Source of the DNA: Lachnospiraceae bacterium
GTDB lineage: Bacteria; Bacillota; Clostridia; Lachnospirales; Lachnospiraceae
NCBI GenBank assembly: GCA_029068665.1
Contig: JAIECC010000207.1
Location: forward strand, 1-7,379
Direction: 5' to 3'
DNA length: 7,379 nt
Shown here: piece by piece, positions 1 to 6,747 of the stretch
How positions within the stretch are numbered: position 1 is the first letter of the stretch
Layout of the letters: every line of letters begins with the position of its first letter
Made by a program: the position numbers and the translations under genes
The notes under the pieces: generated by a model
Database searches by the model: none
The model's input: the letters and a program-made list of their open reading frames with translations, nothing else
Told to the model about the DNA's origin: nothing

Positions 1-1218
1 GGATATACGTATTTAATATATGGAAAAAGACTAGAAAAGACCATATTTGTTCTTTCCTTATTTTACAATCTGCGTTCTTTAAGTTTCTTGATCGCTACCA
101 GTCTGTATCAGCGAACTGCAGATTATTTGATTGTAACTCTGGATCTTAACGATACAGAGTATCTGGTGAAGCTCTATCAGCGGCTGCTGCTGTGCCAATG
201 TCTGTTGATGGTGGTATATGGGTTGTGTTTTGCTGCTATGGTTCTGCTGCTGATGCGAATTATGAAAAAGGAGATTTCCATGAAGTGGCAGGATGTATGT
301 TTTTTGTCTATATTGAATGTAGTGGGAATTATGCTGACCGGAATGGTAGTGGATCTGATGCAGGTAAAGCTCGATCAGGAGGTGTTTCTGTTATATGACA
401 ACAGGAAAGAGATGCTTTGGAAGCTTCCTGTTCTTGCTATATTACTATATCTGGGAGAGATTTCGGCAATCTATATTTATCAGAAAAACAGAGAACTTCA
501 GAGAGAAAAGGAGCAGCACTTCATAGAGGAGCAGCAGGTGAAAGCCATGAAGCACAGGCTGGAAGAGGCAGAGCAATTCTACGGAAGCATTCGAAAGGTG
601 CGGCATGAGATGAAAAATCACATGATGAATATCAAGGGACTGGTAGCCGGAGAGCAATATGAGGCAGTGGATTCTTATATTGCAAGGCTGGATGAAACCA
701 TTCAGGAACTGGATTATAAATACACCACCGGTAACCCGGTTACAGATGTGATTATAAATGATAAATACCGGCTGGCAGAAGCACTTGAGATTCATTTTGA
801 AGTAGAGTTTTACTATACAGAAGAAAATCAGATTTCTGTATTTGATATGGGAATTATTCTGAACAACCTTCTGGACAATGCAATAGAAGCCTGTCAGAAG
901 GTAGAACCGGCGGAACGGTATATCCGGCTGGTATTAAAGCGGAAGGCATCGTTTCTTCTGCTGGAGGTAGAGAATTCCTTCAATGGCATAGCAGTACAAT
1001 GGAATGAAGATGGGCTTCTCCGGACTACCAAGTTAAGCATGCAGGACAAAGGAGGTTCGGAGCATGGACTTGGTCTTGGAAATGTAAAAGAGACGGCAGA
1101 ACGTTATCTGGGGGGAGTGGATATTAAAATAAACGGGAATAAGTTTCGGGTTACGGTTATGCTGCAGCAGCGTGAGCGGGAGGAACAGCCCACAGCGGAT
1201 ATCCGGCAAAGCTTATAA
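1..1218 (+). CDS. Membrane sensor histidine kinase, GHKL/HPK10 (AgrC-like) type, 5'-truncated by window edge
   Basis: This is a sensor kinase expected to sit in the cytoplasmic membrane, autophosphorylate on histidine and pass the phosphate to a response regulator not in the window. The frame is open from base 1. No in-frame ATG precedes the first hydrophobic stretch, and the TTG at 88 has no Shine-Dalgarno, so the start lies upstream. Numbering window codons from 1, hydrophobic segments lie at about 15-32, 62-87, 97-120 and 140-158. A coiled linker follows. The H-box RHEMKNH is at 201-207 with likely phospho-acceptor H202. The N-box NNLLDNAIEAC starts at 288, and the glycine-rich GLGLGN is at 356-361. 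The lack of a classical DxGxG box and the H-box form fit the HPK10 peptide-sensing kinases (AgrC, ComD). The usual partner of such kinases is a LytTR regulator, probably encoded upstream; that is inference. A terminator directly follows the gene. Confidence 0.9.
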   Translation, partial: GYTYLIYGKRLEKTIFVLSLFYNLRSLSFLIATSLYQRTADYLIVTLDLNDTEYLVKLYQRLLLCQCLLMVVYGLCFAAMVLLLMRIMKKEISMKWQDVCFLSILNVVGIMLTGMVVDLMQVKLDQEVFLLYDNRKEMLWKLPVLAILLYLGEISAIYIYQKNRELQREKEQHFIEEQQVKAMKHRLEEAEQFYGSIRKVRHEMKNHMMNIKGLVAGEQYEAVDSYIARLDETIQELDYKYTTGNPVTDVIINDKYRLAEALEIHFEVEFYYTEENQISVFDMGIILNNLLDNAIEACQKVEPAERYIRLVLKRKASFLLLEVENSFNGIAVQWNEDGLLRTTKLSMQDKGGSEHGLGLGNVKETAERYLGGVDIKINGNKFRVTVMLQQREREEQPTADIRQSL

Positions 1219-1225
1219 TAATCAG

Positions 1226-1258
1226 GCACTATCGATATCGGTAGTGCTTTTTCTATTT
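1226..1258 (+). terminator. Rho-independent terminator after the histidine kinase
   Basis: A 9-bp stem (1226-1234 GCACTATCG paired with 1239-1247 CGGTAGTGC, one T-G wobble) closes an ATAT loop and is followed by TTTTTCTATTT. It begins 7 bases after the kinase stop codon, so it should end the kinase transcript and insulate the downstream cluster. Confidence 0.88.
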
Positions 1259-1371
1259 ACTACAATTCCATGTCCTGTCATTACATTTCGGAAGGGATGT
1301 TTCCGGTTCTTGTCGATACAGTAATTGAAGGTGGCTTATATCTGGGCCCATTTGGATTTATGTGGTAATGA

Positions 1372-1379
1372 AAAGGAGG
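1372..1379 (+). promoter_or_regulatory. Strong ribosome binding site that fixes the first cluster start
   Basis: AAAGGAGG lies 8 bases before the ATG at 1388. Because it falls inside the longer frame opening at TTG 1325, it shows that translation starts at 1388. Confidence 0.85.
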
Positions 1380-1387
1380 TTTTATAT

Positions 1388-2092
1388 ATGGATGTTACAA
1401 ATATTGGAGCAGTTCTGAAGGCTCAGCGGCATGCGGATAAAACGCAGAAGGCACAGGCTGGAGGAGCAGACTTTATCCATAGCTTGCAGAATGCGGCAGA
1501 GACGGATGCATCCCGGCTGGATGCTTACCGGAAGCATTTAGAGGAACGATTTGGGAAAATAATGGTTCAAAATGTAGGTAAAGACCAAAGAAGCATGGAT
1601 AAATTAGGCTATGGCACATTTGGTGCGGGTAATGTAGTGATTGCACCAAATATTTTAAAGGAAATGGCAAATGATCCGAAAAAGGCAGCCTATTATGAGC
1701 AAAGGATACAGGAGCATTTTGATAATCTGCCCCAGACCAGAGCCTTTTTGGCAGCCATGGGGCATCGAATGATTTCCAGCGGTGTGGTCATTCACCCGGA
1801 CGGAACGGTAACGTACTATCTCTGCGGAGAAGAGTCACCGGAAACCAGAGCAAGAGTAGAGGCTGAGAATAAGGCAAAACAGGAGAAGAAAGCAAAACAG
1901 AGAAGAGAAAATCAATTGCGGAGTTTAGAGGCAGCAAGAAAGCAGAAACAGGATTTGACAGCATTTCTTACGGGCGGTACTACAGCTGCCGGAGCATATA
2001 CCTGTATGGGAATGTCTGATACCGCAGCTTCTGCCGCAGATGATTATAAAAAGAACATGAATCAGACAATACAGCTTAAGGAGGTTTTATAA
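1388..2092 (+). CDS. Lysine-rich core-domain protein, paralog 1 (DUF6033-like)
   Basis: A 234-aa hydrophilic protein of unknown function, without signal peptide or membrane helix. The start is ATG 1388, set by the AAAGGAGG at 1372-1379; the frame is open further up to TTG 1325, but that start has no ribosome site. Visible parts are an N-terminal DFIHSL-type motif, then the family core at residues 82-110 (strand NVVIAP, then helix ILKEMANDPKKAAYYE), a second strand turn GVVIHPDGTV at 132-141, and a Lys/Arg/Glu/Gln-rich helix at about 159-190. The C-terminus is Ala/Thr/Gly-rich and ends in a mixed helix. It is the first gene of the series, and its last codons carry the ribosome site of the next gene. 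Membership of the family named DUF6033 is from memory and unverified; membership of the local paralog set is visible from the sequence. Confidence 0.82.
   Translation: MDVTNIGAVLKAQRHADKTQKAQAGGADFIHSLQNAAETDASRLDAYRKHLEERFGKIMVQNVGKDQRSMDKLGYGTFGAGNVVIAPNILKEMANDPKKAAYYEQRIQEHFDNLPQTRAFLAAMGHRMISSGVVIHPDGTVTYYLCGEESPETRARVEAENKAKQEKKAKQRRENQLRSLEAARKQKQDLTAFLTGGTTAAGAYTCMGMSDTAASAADDYKKNMNQTIQLKEVL
2078..2084 (+). promoter_or_regulatory. Ribosome binding site embedded in the upstream gene's end
   Basis: AAGGAGG lies inside the final codons of the preceding gene, 8 bases before ATG 2093. The stop and start abut as TAAATG, an arrangement that favours translational coupling of the two proteins. 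Confidence 0.85.
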
Positions 2093-2758
2093 ATGAGAAT
2101 TACAACCCAAATGTTGAATAATACAGCAAAGAAAGGAGGACTTTCCTTTACCTGCGGAACTCTTTTGGATCAGGTAAATCAGGCCGGTACAGGAAATGAT
2201 CTGCTGCAGGTGCTGAATAAGAAGAATAATACAGCATCCAATGCTGCTCAAAAGCAGAAGCAGGAGAAATTGAAAAAGTCAGCAGACCGGCTGCAGCAGC
2301 AGGCTGAAAAATTTGTGACGAAAAATGGAAGTTCCATATTGGATAAATATCAGGGGGATGGAGATAACAAAGAAATTTATGCCGGAATTGAAGGAATGGT
2401 AGCCGGATGGAACGATACACAAAAGCAGCTTCAAGCCCTTCCGGGAACTTTGAATGATTTCTATGGACAGATGTTAAGACAGGCAGCGGCTGAGAACAAG
2501 GAAGCTCTTAGTGACATTGGAATTACCATTGGGAAGGACGGAAGCCTGAAGCTGGATTCTGATAAAATGAAAAAAGCGGATATAGACAGTTTGAAGAAGG
2601 TTCTTAGTGGTTCAGAAAGCTTTGCAGAGAAGACGGCATTTTTGGCAGGACGAATCTCGGATAATGCGACTGTCAATATGAATAGTGCATCCGGTCAATA
2701 TAATGCTGCGGGAGATATTTATTCTGCATTTGTAAACCGGTATGATTTCCGGAGCTGA
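2093..2758 (+). CDS. Flagellar-axial-like protein of unknown function (FlgL-like start, FliD-like C-terminal region)
   Basis: A 221-aa soluble protein with no signal peptide. It lacks the Lys-rich tail and the core motif of its neighbours. It opens MRITTQMLNN, close to the MRIT-N-M start typical of hook-filament junction protein FlgL and related flagellins. A helical, Gln/Lys-rich region follows at about 45-80. Residues 140-159 read SDIGITIGKDGSLKLDSDKM, matching the pattern in FliD C-terminal domains (an IGI strand, a DG turn, SLxLD, then a helix). A conserved-looking end (187-221) runs RISDNATVNM to YDFRS. It is far shorter than FliD (usually over 400 aa) and lacks a recognisable FliD N-terminal domain, so it is not a plain filament cap. 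It is translationally coupled to the preceding gene. The flagellar resemblance is my own pattern reading; the role is unknown. Confidence 0.8.
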   Translation: MRITTQMLNNTAKKGGLSFTCGTLLDQVNQAGTGNDLLQVLNKKNNTASNAAQKQKQEKLKKSADRLQQQAEKFVTKNGSSILDKYQGDGDNKEIYAGIEGMVAGWNDTQKQLQALPGTLNDFYGQMLRQAAAENKEALSDIGITIGKDGSLKLDSDKMKKADIDSLKKVLSGSESFAEKTAFLAGRISDNATVNMNSASGQYNAAGDIYSAFVNRYDFRS

Positions 2759-2786
2759 TTTTATATAGTGGAAAGGAGGAAATGAG

Positions 2787-4139
2787 ATGGCATTTAATGT
2801 ATCAGCGGCGGGTGTTTATGCAAATGCACCCACCAATACTTCAAAAAGTAAACAAACACACAATCCGGTATGGAATACCAATAAAGTATATAAATATCTG
2901 GAGGATATGAACCAGGGATTTCAAAGCTATAAGCAGCAGGCTGTATCCTACTATTCTTCTGTAATATCCAGACAGGAGGGGGATGGCACTCTGACAGAGG
3001 ATGAATTAAAGAAAGAAATTCAGGAACTGTTTCCGGAGTACACTCTGACAGCTTCTGAACCAAGGGATGTGACTCCGGGGAAGTTCTATCTGTATATTGA
3101 CAGCAGCCAGATGAAGAAAATGGCATCCGATCCTGCATATCGGGCTAAGGTATACGGACTGATGGATAGTGAGCTTCAGGGGAAGAATGGATATACCCTG
3201 CAATACAGTGATGGAAGGAATGTGACATCACACCTGACCGGCAGTGTATTCTCCCTGGCGGAAAGCAATAGAAAATATGCAGGCCCAGACGGCATACCTT
3301 ACCGGGGCAGCTGTACTTCAGACCATAGTATATCAACTTCTGCTTCCCATCCACAGGTGCGGAGCATGAGTTTTCTATATGACAATGCAAACCCGGCAAA
3401 ATCTGCTGCAAAGTCCGGGAAATCAAATGCTGCAAAACTGACGGCAAAGCGGTTAAAGAAAAAGCAGGAAGAAAAACGTGCTGAAAAGCGGAAGGCAAAA
3501 AAAGAAGCAGAATTAGGGCAGCTCTACGATGATATGCGGTATCGAAGCACCGGGATGAAATATCAGAGTGTGGAAGACATTGATGTTGAGGAGGCTTCTT
3601 CGGAGTCGGAGAAGGAGTTTAAGGATATCCGGGAATATATAAAGTATCTGCAAGGCAAGTATGATGCCTACAACAAGGGAATCGTTACCATATCCGGCAG
3701 TTATTTGAGAAAATGCTTTCAGGACAAAGAAAAACGTACAGAATTGGAAAAGCTGCTTGAAGATGCCGATTACATGGTACAGCATGCGGAGGAGAATGTA
3801 AAAGGCTTCCAGGGCATGAAAATTAAGATTGATAAAGATGGCAACATGGAAACCGAGACCTGGGGCGGAACGGTAGCTGTAAATGAAGGGAAGCGGCTTC
3901 GTCAGATTGCCTCAGCCAAGAATCCGGCTCAATTAAGAATGGTTATGGGACTGCTGAATGGTGATTTGTCAGACTGTCAGAATGGTGTGCAGACGGGTAT
4001 GTGTGATGAAAATGAGGTGGCGAAGGTGAAAGCGCTGATTCAGAAGGCACAGAAGAGAATGAGTGAAATAGCCAACGCGGATTCCGGTTCAGAAGAGGAA
4101 GAGAACTTTGATTCCTTTAGTATTAATATGCTTATGTAG
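2787..4139 (+). CDS. Two-core lysine-rich protein, paralog 2 (fusion or internal duplication)
   Basis: A 450-aa hydrophilic protein, about twice the length of its relatives, starting at ATG 2787 with AAAGGAGG 7 bases upstream (2772-2779). The first half holds the core at about 100-125: strand FYLYID, then QMKKMASDPAYRAKVYGLMD. A Ser/Tyr-rich stretch and a strongly basic helix at about 219-240 (KRLKKKQEEKR and so on) follow. An acidic linker leads to a second region: GIVTISGSYL at 298-307, a charged helix with DKEKRTELEKLLEDA, and the turn MKIKIDKDGN at 344-353, which echoes the core plus second strand of the single-domain paralogs. The C-terminal segment at about 366-425 includes NEGKR, a cysteine pair C397/C406 within SDCQNGVQTGMCDENE, and a helix ending QKAQKRM. 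No membrane or secretion signal is seen. The tandem-core reading is inference from weak similarity. Confidence 0.82.
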   Translation: MAFNVSAAGVYANAPTNTSKSKQTHNPVWNTNKVYKYLEDMNQGFQSYKQQAVSYYSSVISRQEGDGTLTEDELKKEIQELFPEYTLTASEPRDVTPGKFYLYIDSSQMKKMASDPAYRAKVYGLMDSELQGKNGYTLQYSDGRNVTSHLTGSVFSLAESNRKYAGPDGIPYRGSCTSDHSISTSASHPQVRSMSFLYDNANPAKSAAKSGKSNAAKLTAKRLKKKQEEKRAEKRKAKKEAELGQLYDDMRYRSTGMKYQSVEDIDVEEASSESEKEFKDIREYIKYLQGKYDAYNKGIVTISGSYLRKCFQDKEKRTELEKLLEDADYMVQHAEENVKGFQGMKIKIDKDGNMETETWGGTVAVNEGKRLRQIASAKNPAQLRMVMGLLNGDLSDCQNGVQTGMCDENEVAKVKALIQKAQKRMSEIANADSGSEEEENFDSFSINMLM

Positions 4140-4187
4140 GAACGGGAAGCAGACCTTTGACCGACAGAGAGATTATGGAGGCGGAAT

Positions 4188-4826
4188 ATGAGTTTAGGAT
4201 TAGCAGATTTACCAAATGCATATGTTCAGAATTATATTTATAAACAGGGACAGGAAGCGGTAAAAGGAAATCCTTATGATTTTAGCAGGATTTTGTCCCT
4301 AAAAGGAATGGAGGCAGTAGGAAGAAAAGAGTTGCCGGAAGACGTACAGTTGACGAAGGAGCAGGAAATGGAATTGTTCCAGAGGGAATTCTGGAAAGAG
4401 GTTGCAGCGATTCCCAAAACGTCGACTATAGATCATCTGGCAATCAATATTACGGATAAAGGCTGGGAACGTATGAAAGAAGAACCGGAATACCGGAAAC
4501 AGATGATGGATCTGATTCGACGGGATACAACGGGAAGCTTTATCCATCAGGTGGATTCCATTATTACCATAGGTGCCACCGATAAAGAGTACCGGGCATC
4601 CAGCTGGTCTTCCGGTTCAGATGAATTCCGGAATAAGGTAAAAGATGACAGTTACATAGAAGCCAGAAAAAAACGGAAGAAGGAATTAAAGGAACATTAT
4701 GAAAAGTTATGGCTGAAACATTTTTATGAGCAAAGAAAGCTGATAAAGGGAGAGAAGAATGCAGGAATTCCCCCTCTCATGAGTGATGTCTGCAGTTTGT
4801 ATGAAGATTTGATACCATTTTTTTAA
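4188..4826 (+). CDS. Core-domain protein, paralog 3
   Basis: A 212-aa soluble protein of unknown function. ATG 4188 is preceded by GGAGG at 4177-4181. The N-terminus MSLGLADL leads to QNYI at residues 14-17, a short motif also present at the same place in the broken paralog at 5956. The core is the clearest part: residues 82-106 give HLAINITDKGWERMKEEPEYRKQM, i.e. a strand followed by the helix with M-x-x-E-P-x-Y. A second strand region follows at 122-130 (VDSIITIGA), then YRASSW, similar to YRGQSW in the paralog at 5956. A basic helix starts at 159 with ARKKRKKELKEHYEKLW. The protein ends soon afterwards in a short hydrophobic tail, IPFF. The gaps of 48 bases before and 59 bases after suggest one transcript with its neighbours. 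Confidence 0.82.
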   Translation: MSLGLADLPNAYVQNYIYKQGQEAVKGNPYDFSRILSLKGMEAVGRKELPEDVQLTKEQEMELFQREFWKEVAAIPKTSTIDHLAINITDKGWERMKEEPEYRKQMMDLIRRDTTGSFIHQVDSIITIGATDKEYRASSWSSGSDEFRNKVKDDSYIEARKKRKKELKEHYEKLWLKHFYEQRKLIKGEKNAGIPPLMSDVCSLYEDLIPFF

Positions 4827-4871
4827 TTGGATATGTAGTGCTCTTGATTTACAGGGGTTAACATGTTATGG

Positions 4872-4878
4872 AAAGGAG
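4872..4878 (+). promoter_or_regulatory. Ribosome binding site choosing ATG 4886 over ATG 4868
   Basis: AAAGGAG lies 7 bases before ATG 4886. The in-frame ATG at 4868 is upstream of this site and has no ribosome site of its own, so the protein should begin MNLMDLK. Confidence 0.82.
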
Positions 4879-4885
4879 ATTACAC

Positions 4886-5800
4886 ATGAATCTTATGGAT
4901 TTGAAACAAATGAATATGGATACGATGGCATTAATGTGGAAGCAGCAGGCAGGTCTGACACAAACCAACCGATACGGACAGACGGCGAAGATACAGGCAG
5001 CTTCCTTTCAGGATGCGGCAGTAAAAGCCATTCAACAGCATCAGGCGGAGGAAATAGCAGAAACCCAGCCGCTTTCTTTGGAGGAACGGCTAAAGGCAAA
5101 ATATCCGGGGCTGGTATATCATGTATTTGATGGCAGCAGTGGGTACTGGCGAAGTCGAAATGACTATCCGCATTATTTGTTGTATCAGGAAAATATAGAT
5201 ACAGAAGCTTTAGAAAACTGGGAGCCTAAGGGCCCCAATCCGGCTTATGGAGATTCAAAGGCAATTCGTGCATTAAGCTCTGTACGCCCGGGCAGTAAGG
5301 CAGTGGTGATTCATCCCAAGGTTCAGGAACGGATGGAACGGGAACCGGAATATGCAGATGAGATCATGGCGCGAATTGAGGCGTGGTTTACCTATGAGCA
5401 GGCGGTAAATGAAGCAATTCGGCCCGGTTGTTGGGAAGGAGTGTCCCAAAGTATTGTAATAGGTGAAGACGGTAATATTGCAAACGCACAATCCCATAGT
5501 CCGGGAAGAATTACCTATTCGAAAAGTGGAAGTGATGATAAACCAAGCTTTTGGGAAATGAGATTGAAGCGGCATGCTTATTATATGAACCTTTGGAAGG
5601 AAGAGCAGATTCAGCATGGTATGGAGGTATCCAGTCAGTTTACTGCATTGGGAGCGAAGCAGGCGGCAAAGGCACGGCTGGTTCAAATGATAAGCGGTGG
5701 AGAATTAAAGGCAGCGTTGGGTGACAAAATCTGTGGAATGCCTACGGAGGAAGTATTTGCGGCAAATATGCGCAGTGTAGAAAAAGGCGTGGGATGGTAG
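4886..5800 (+). CDS. Core-domain protein, paralog 4, with SFWExRLKR tail motif
   Basis: A 304-aa soluble protein without signal peptide. The N-terminus is Met/Gln-rich, with SFQD at 40-43 and IAETQPLSLEE shortly after; both match the region just after the stop codon in the next gene. An aromatic insert follows at about 75-115 (YPGLVYHVF, then SGYWRSRNDY), absent from the other copies. The core lies at 138-165: strand KAVVIHP, then VQERMEREPEYADEIMARI. A strand with the turn IGEDGN follows at about 192-197. SFWEMRLKR at 221-229 starts a helical tail that is less lysine-rich than in paralogs 1, 2 and 6. The SFWExRLKR string is shared with the following gene, making these two the closest pair in the cluster. 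Function unknown. The start is set by AAAGGAG at 4872-4878. Confidence 0.82.
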   Translation: MNLMDLKQMNMDTMALMWKQQAGLTQTNRYGQTAKIQAASFQDAAVKAIQQHQAEEIAETQPLSLEERLKAKYPGLVYHVFDGSSGYWRSRNDYPHYLLYQENIDTEALENWEPKGPNPAYGDSKAIRALSSVRPGSKAVVIHPKVQERMEREPEYADEIMARIEAWFTYEQAVNEAIRPGCWEGVSQSIVIGEDGNIANAQSHSPGRITYSKSGSDDKPSFWEMRLKRHAYYMNLWKEEQIQHGMEVSSQFTALGAKQAAKARLVQMISGGELKAALGDKICGMPTEEVFAANMRSVEKGVGW

Positions 5801-5955
5801 ACTCAAAAGCTGATGTAAACGGAGAATCAGAGACATGAAACCGGATTGCTTGGACCATAAAGGAGAGCAGGACAGCCCGGACTGACAGAAGGGTTGTGAA
5901 GGGGCGGACAGATGAAAAGAAAGAAAAAGCTTAGAATAATAAAGAGGTAAGAGCT

Positions 5956-6627
5956 ATGAGTGAAATAATTTATAAAAATGGAATGACCAGAAATTGCCAG
6001 AATTATATCAATCATTTAAAAAGACAGGCAGAAACCAGAATGCAGGCAGGAAGTCGAACCGGTTAAAGCTTTCTGGATGTGGTAAATAAGTATGCAGCAA
6101 CGGCAGCGATAGCAGAGACTTATCAGCCGGAACCGGTTTCCACACAGGATATGACCATGGAGGAATATAAGGAATATATATCAGATCGTTTATCAAGGAT
6201 TCCCATGCATCCGTCTCAAATGCAGAATTCCGTAGCTATTCATATTTCCGAAGCCGGATTTGAGGCGATGAAGAATGATCCGGAGTATGAAGAATGGGTA
6301 ATCGGAGGATTAGAAAAAGATTTTGCATCTCATGATCCATGGTCCGGCATTTGTGGCGGACACTATGTGGTACATTGTTTTAGCGCTACCAAGGAGGAGT
6401 ATCGGGGACAAAGCTGGTATCCGGCCTACCAGAATGGAAAAGGAGAGAGCCTGTTCAATCAAAAAGCAAAAGGAAGCTTTTGGGAACGGCGGCTGAAACG
6501 GCAGGAGATGGAGATGCAGCGAGTTCAAAGACTTTCTGCTTTGCAGCTGCAGATGATGCAGGGACAGCCGGCAGCCCTTTCTCAGCTTATTTTAGGTGGA
6601 ATAGCCGGTTCTGATATTAACATTTAA
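5956..6627 (+). pseudogene. Core-domain protein, paralog 5, interrupted by an in-frame TAA
   Basis: The frame starts at ATG 5956, behind AAAGAGG at 5941-5947, runs 36 codons, meets TAA at 6064-6066, then continues open in the same frame to TAA 6625-6627. Both sides match relatives. Before the stop, QNYI at residues 15-18 matches paralog 3 (14-17). Directly after it, SFLD (codons 38-41) and IAETYQPEP match SFQD and IAETQP in paralog 4. The rest is intact: core SVAIHISEAGFEAMKNDPEY from about codon 92, YRGQSW, and SFWERRLKR at 174-182. A caller might start at GTG 6079 (182 aa), but that has no Shine-Dalgarno and cuts off SFLD. The simplest reading is one nonsense substitution in an otherwise well-kept gene. 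Reinitiation, readthrough or a sequencing error are alternatives. An intact downstream product remains possible. Confidence 0.66.
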
Positions 6628-6662
6628 ACGGAGAGGTCCGATATATTATATGAAGTAACTGT

Positions 6663-6723
6663 TCAGCTATGTCGTTCCTATGGGAATGAAAAGCTGACTG
6701 ACTGGCAGTAAACGGATTTACTG
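6663..6723 (+). other. Structured intergenic RNA segment (two potential hairpins)
   Basis: The 120-base gap between the broken paralog and the last gene can fold twice. An outer TCAGCT (6663-6668) pairs with AGCTGA (6692-6697) around an inner 6-bp stem CGTTCC/GGAATG (6673-6678 with 6683-6688, one G-T wobble, TATG loop). A second hairpin is a perfect 7-bp inverted repeat, CAGTAAA at 6706-6712 and TTTACTG at 6717-6723, closing on CGGA. It ends 9 bases before the ribosome site at 6733. No T-run follows either stem, so neither looks like an intrinsic terminator. A role in mRNA processing, stability or translation of the last gene is possible but unproven. Confidence 0.4.
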
Positions 6724-6732
6724 TATATATTC

Positions 6733-6739
6733 AAGGAGG
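6733..6739 (+). promoter_or_regulatory. Ribosome binding site of the last gene
   Basis: AAGGAGG lies 8 bases before ATG 6748. The ATG at 6740 overlaps the end of this site in another frame and is too close to be used. Confidence 0.82.
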
Positions 6740-6747
6740 ATGAGCGT

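Noticed and set aside
88..1218. TTG 88 as the true start of the histidine kinase
   Set aside because: No Shine-Dalgarno is present, the frame is open back to base 1, and the upstream codons encode plausible membrane-segment residues.
1310..1341. Possible promoter (TTGTCG then TTATAT), or a sigma-28-like GTCGATAC, before the cluster
   Set aside because: The spacing of the first pair is 20 bases, too long, and no TAAA -35 element lies at the right distance from GTCGATAC. A promoter must exist nearby, but I cannot place it.
1325..1387. Upstream extension of paralog 1 to TTG 1325
   Set aside because: The 21 extra codons are preceded by no ribosome site, while AAAGGAGG sits inside them 8 bases before ATG 1388.
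4868..4885. ATG 4868 as start of paralog 4
   Set aside because: The ribosome site AAAGGAG lies downstream of it and points to ATG 4886.
5273..5686. Reverse-strand open frame of 137 codons (and others such as 445-795 and 3145-3498)
   Set aside because: They lie wholly opposite well-supported genes, have odd His/Ser/Pro/Leu-rich composition and no convincing ribosome sites.
5912..5950. Tiny 12-codon frame MKRKKKLRIIKR between paralogs 4 and 5
   Set aside because: It is very short with only a weak purine-rich stretch upstream, so chance in A/G-rich DNA is the simpler explanation.
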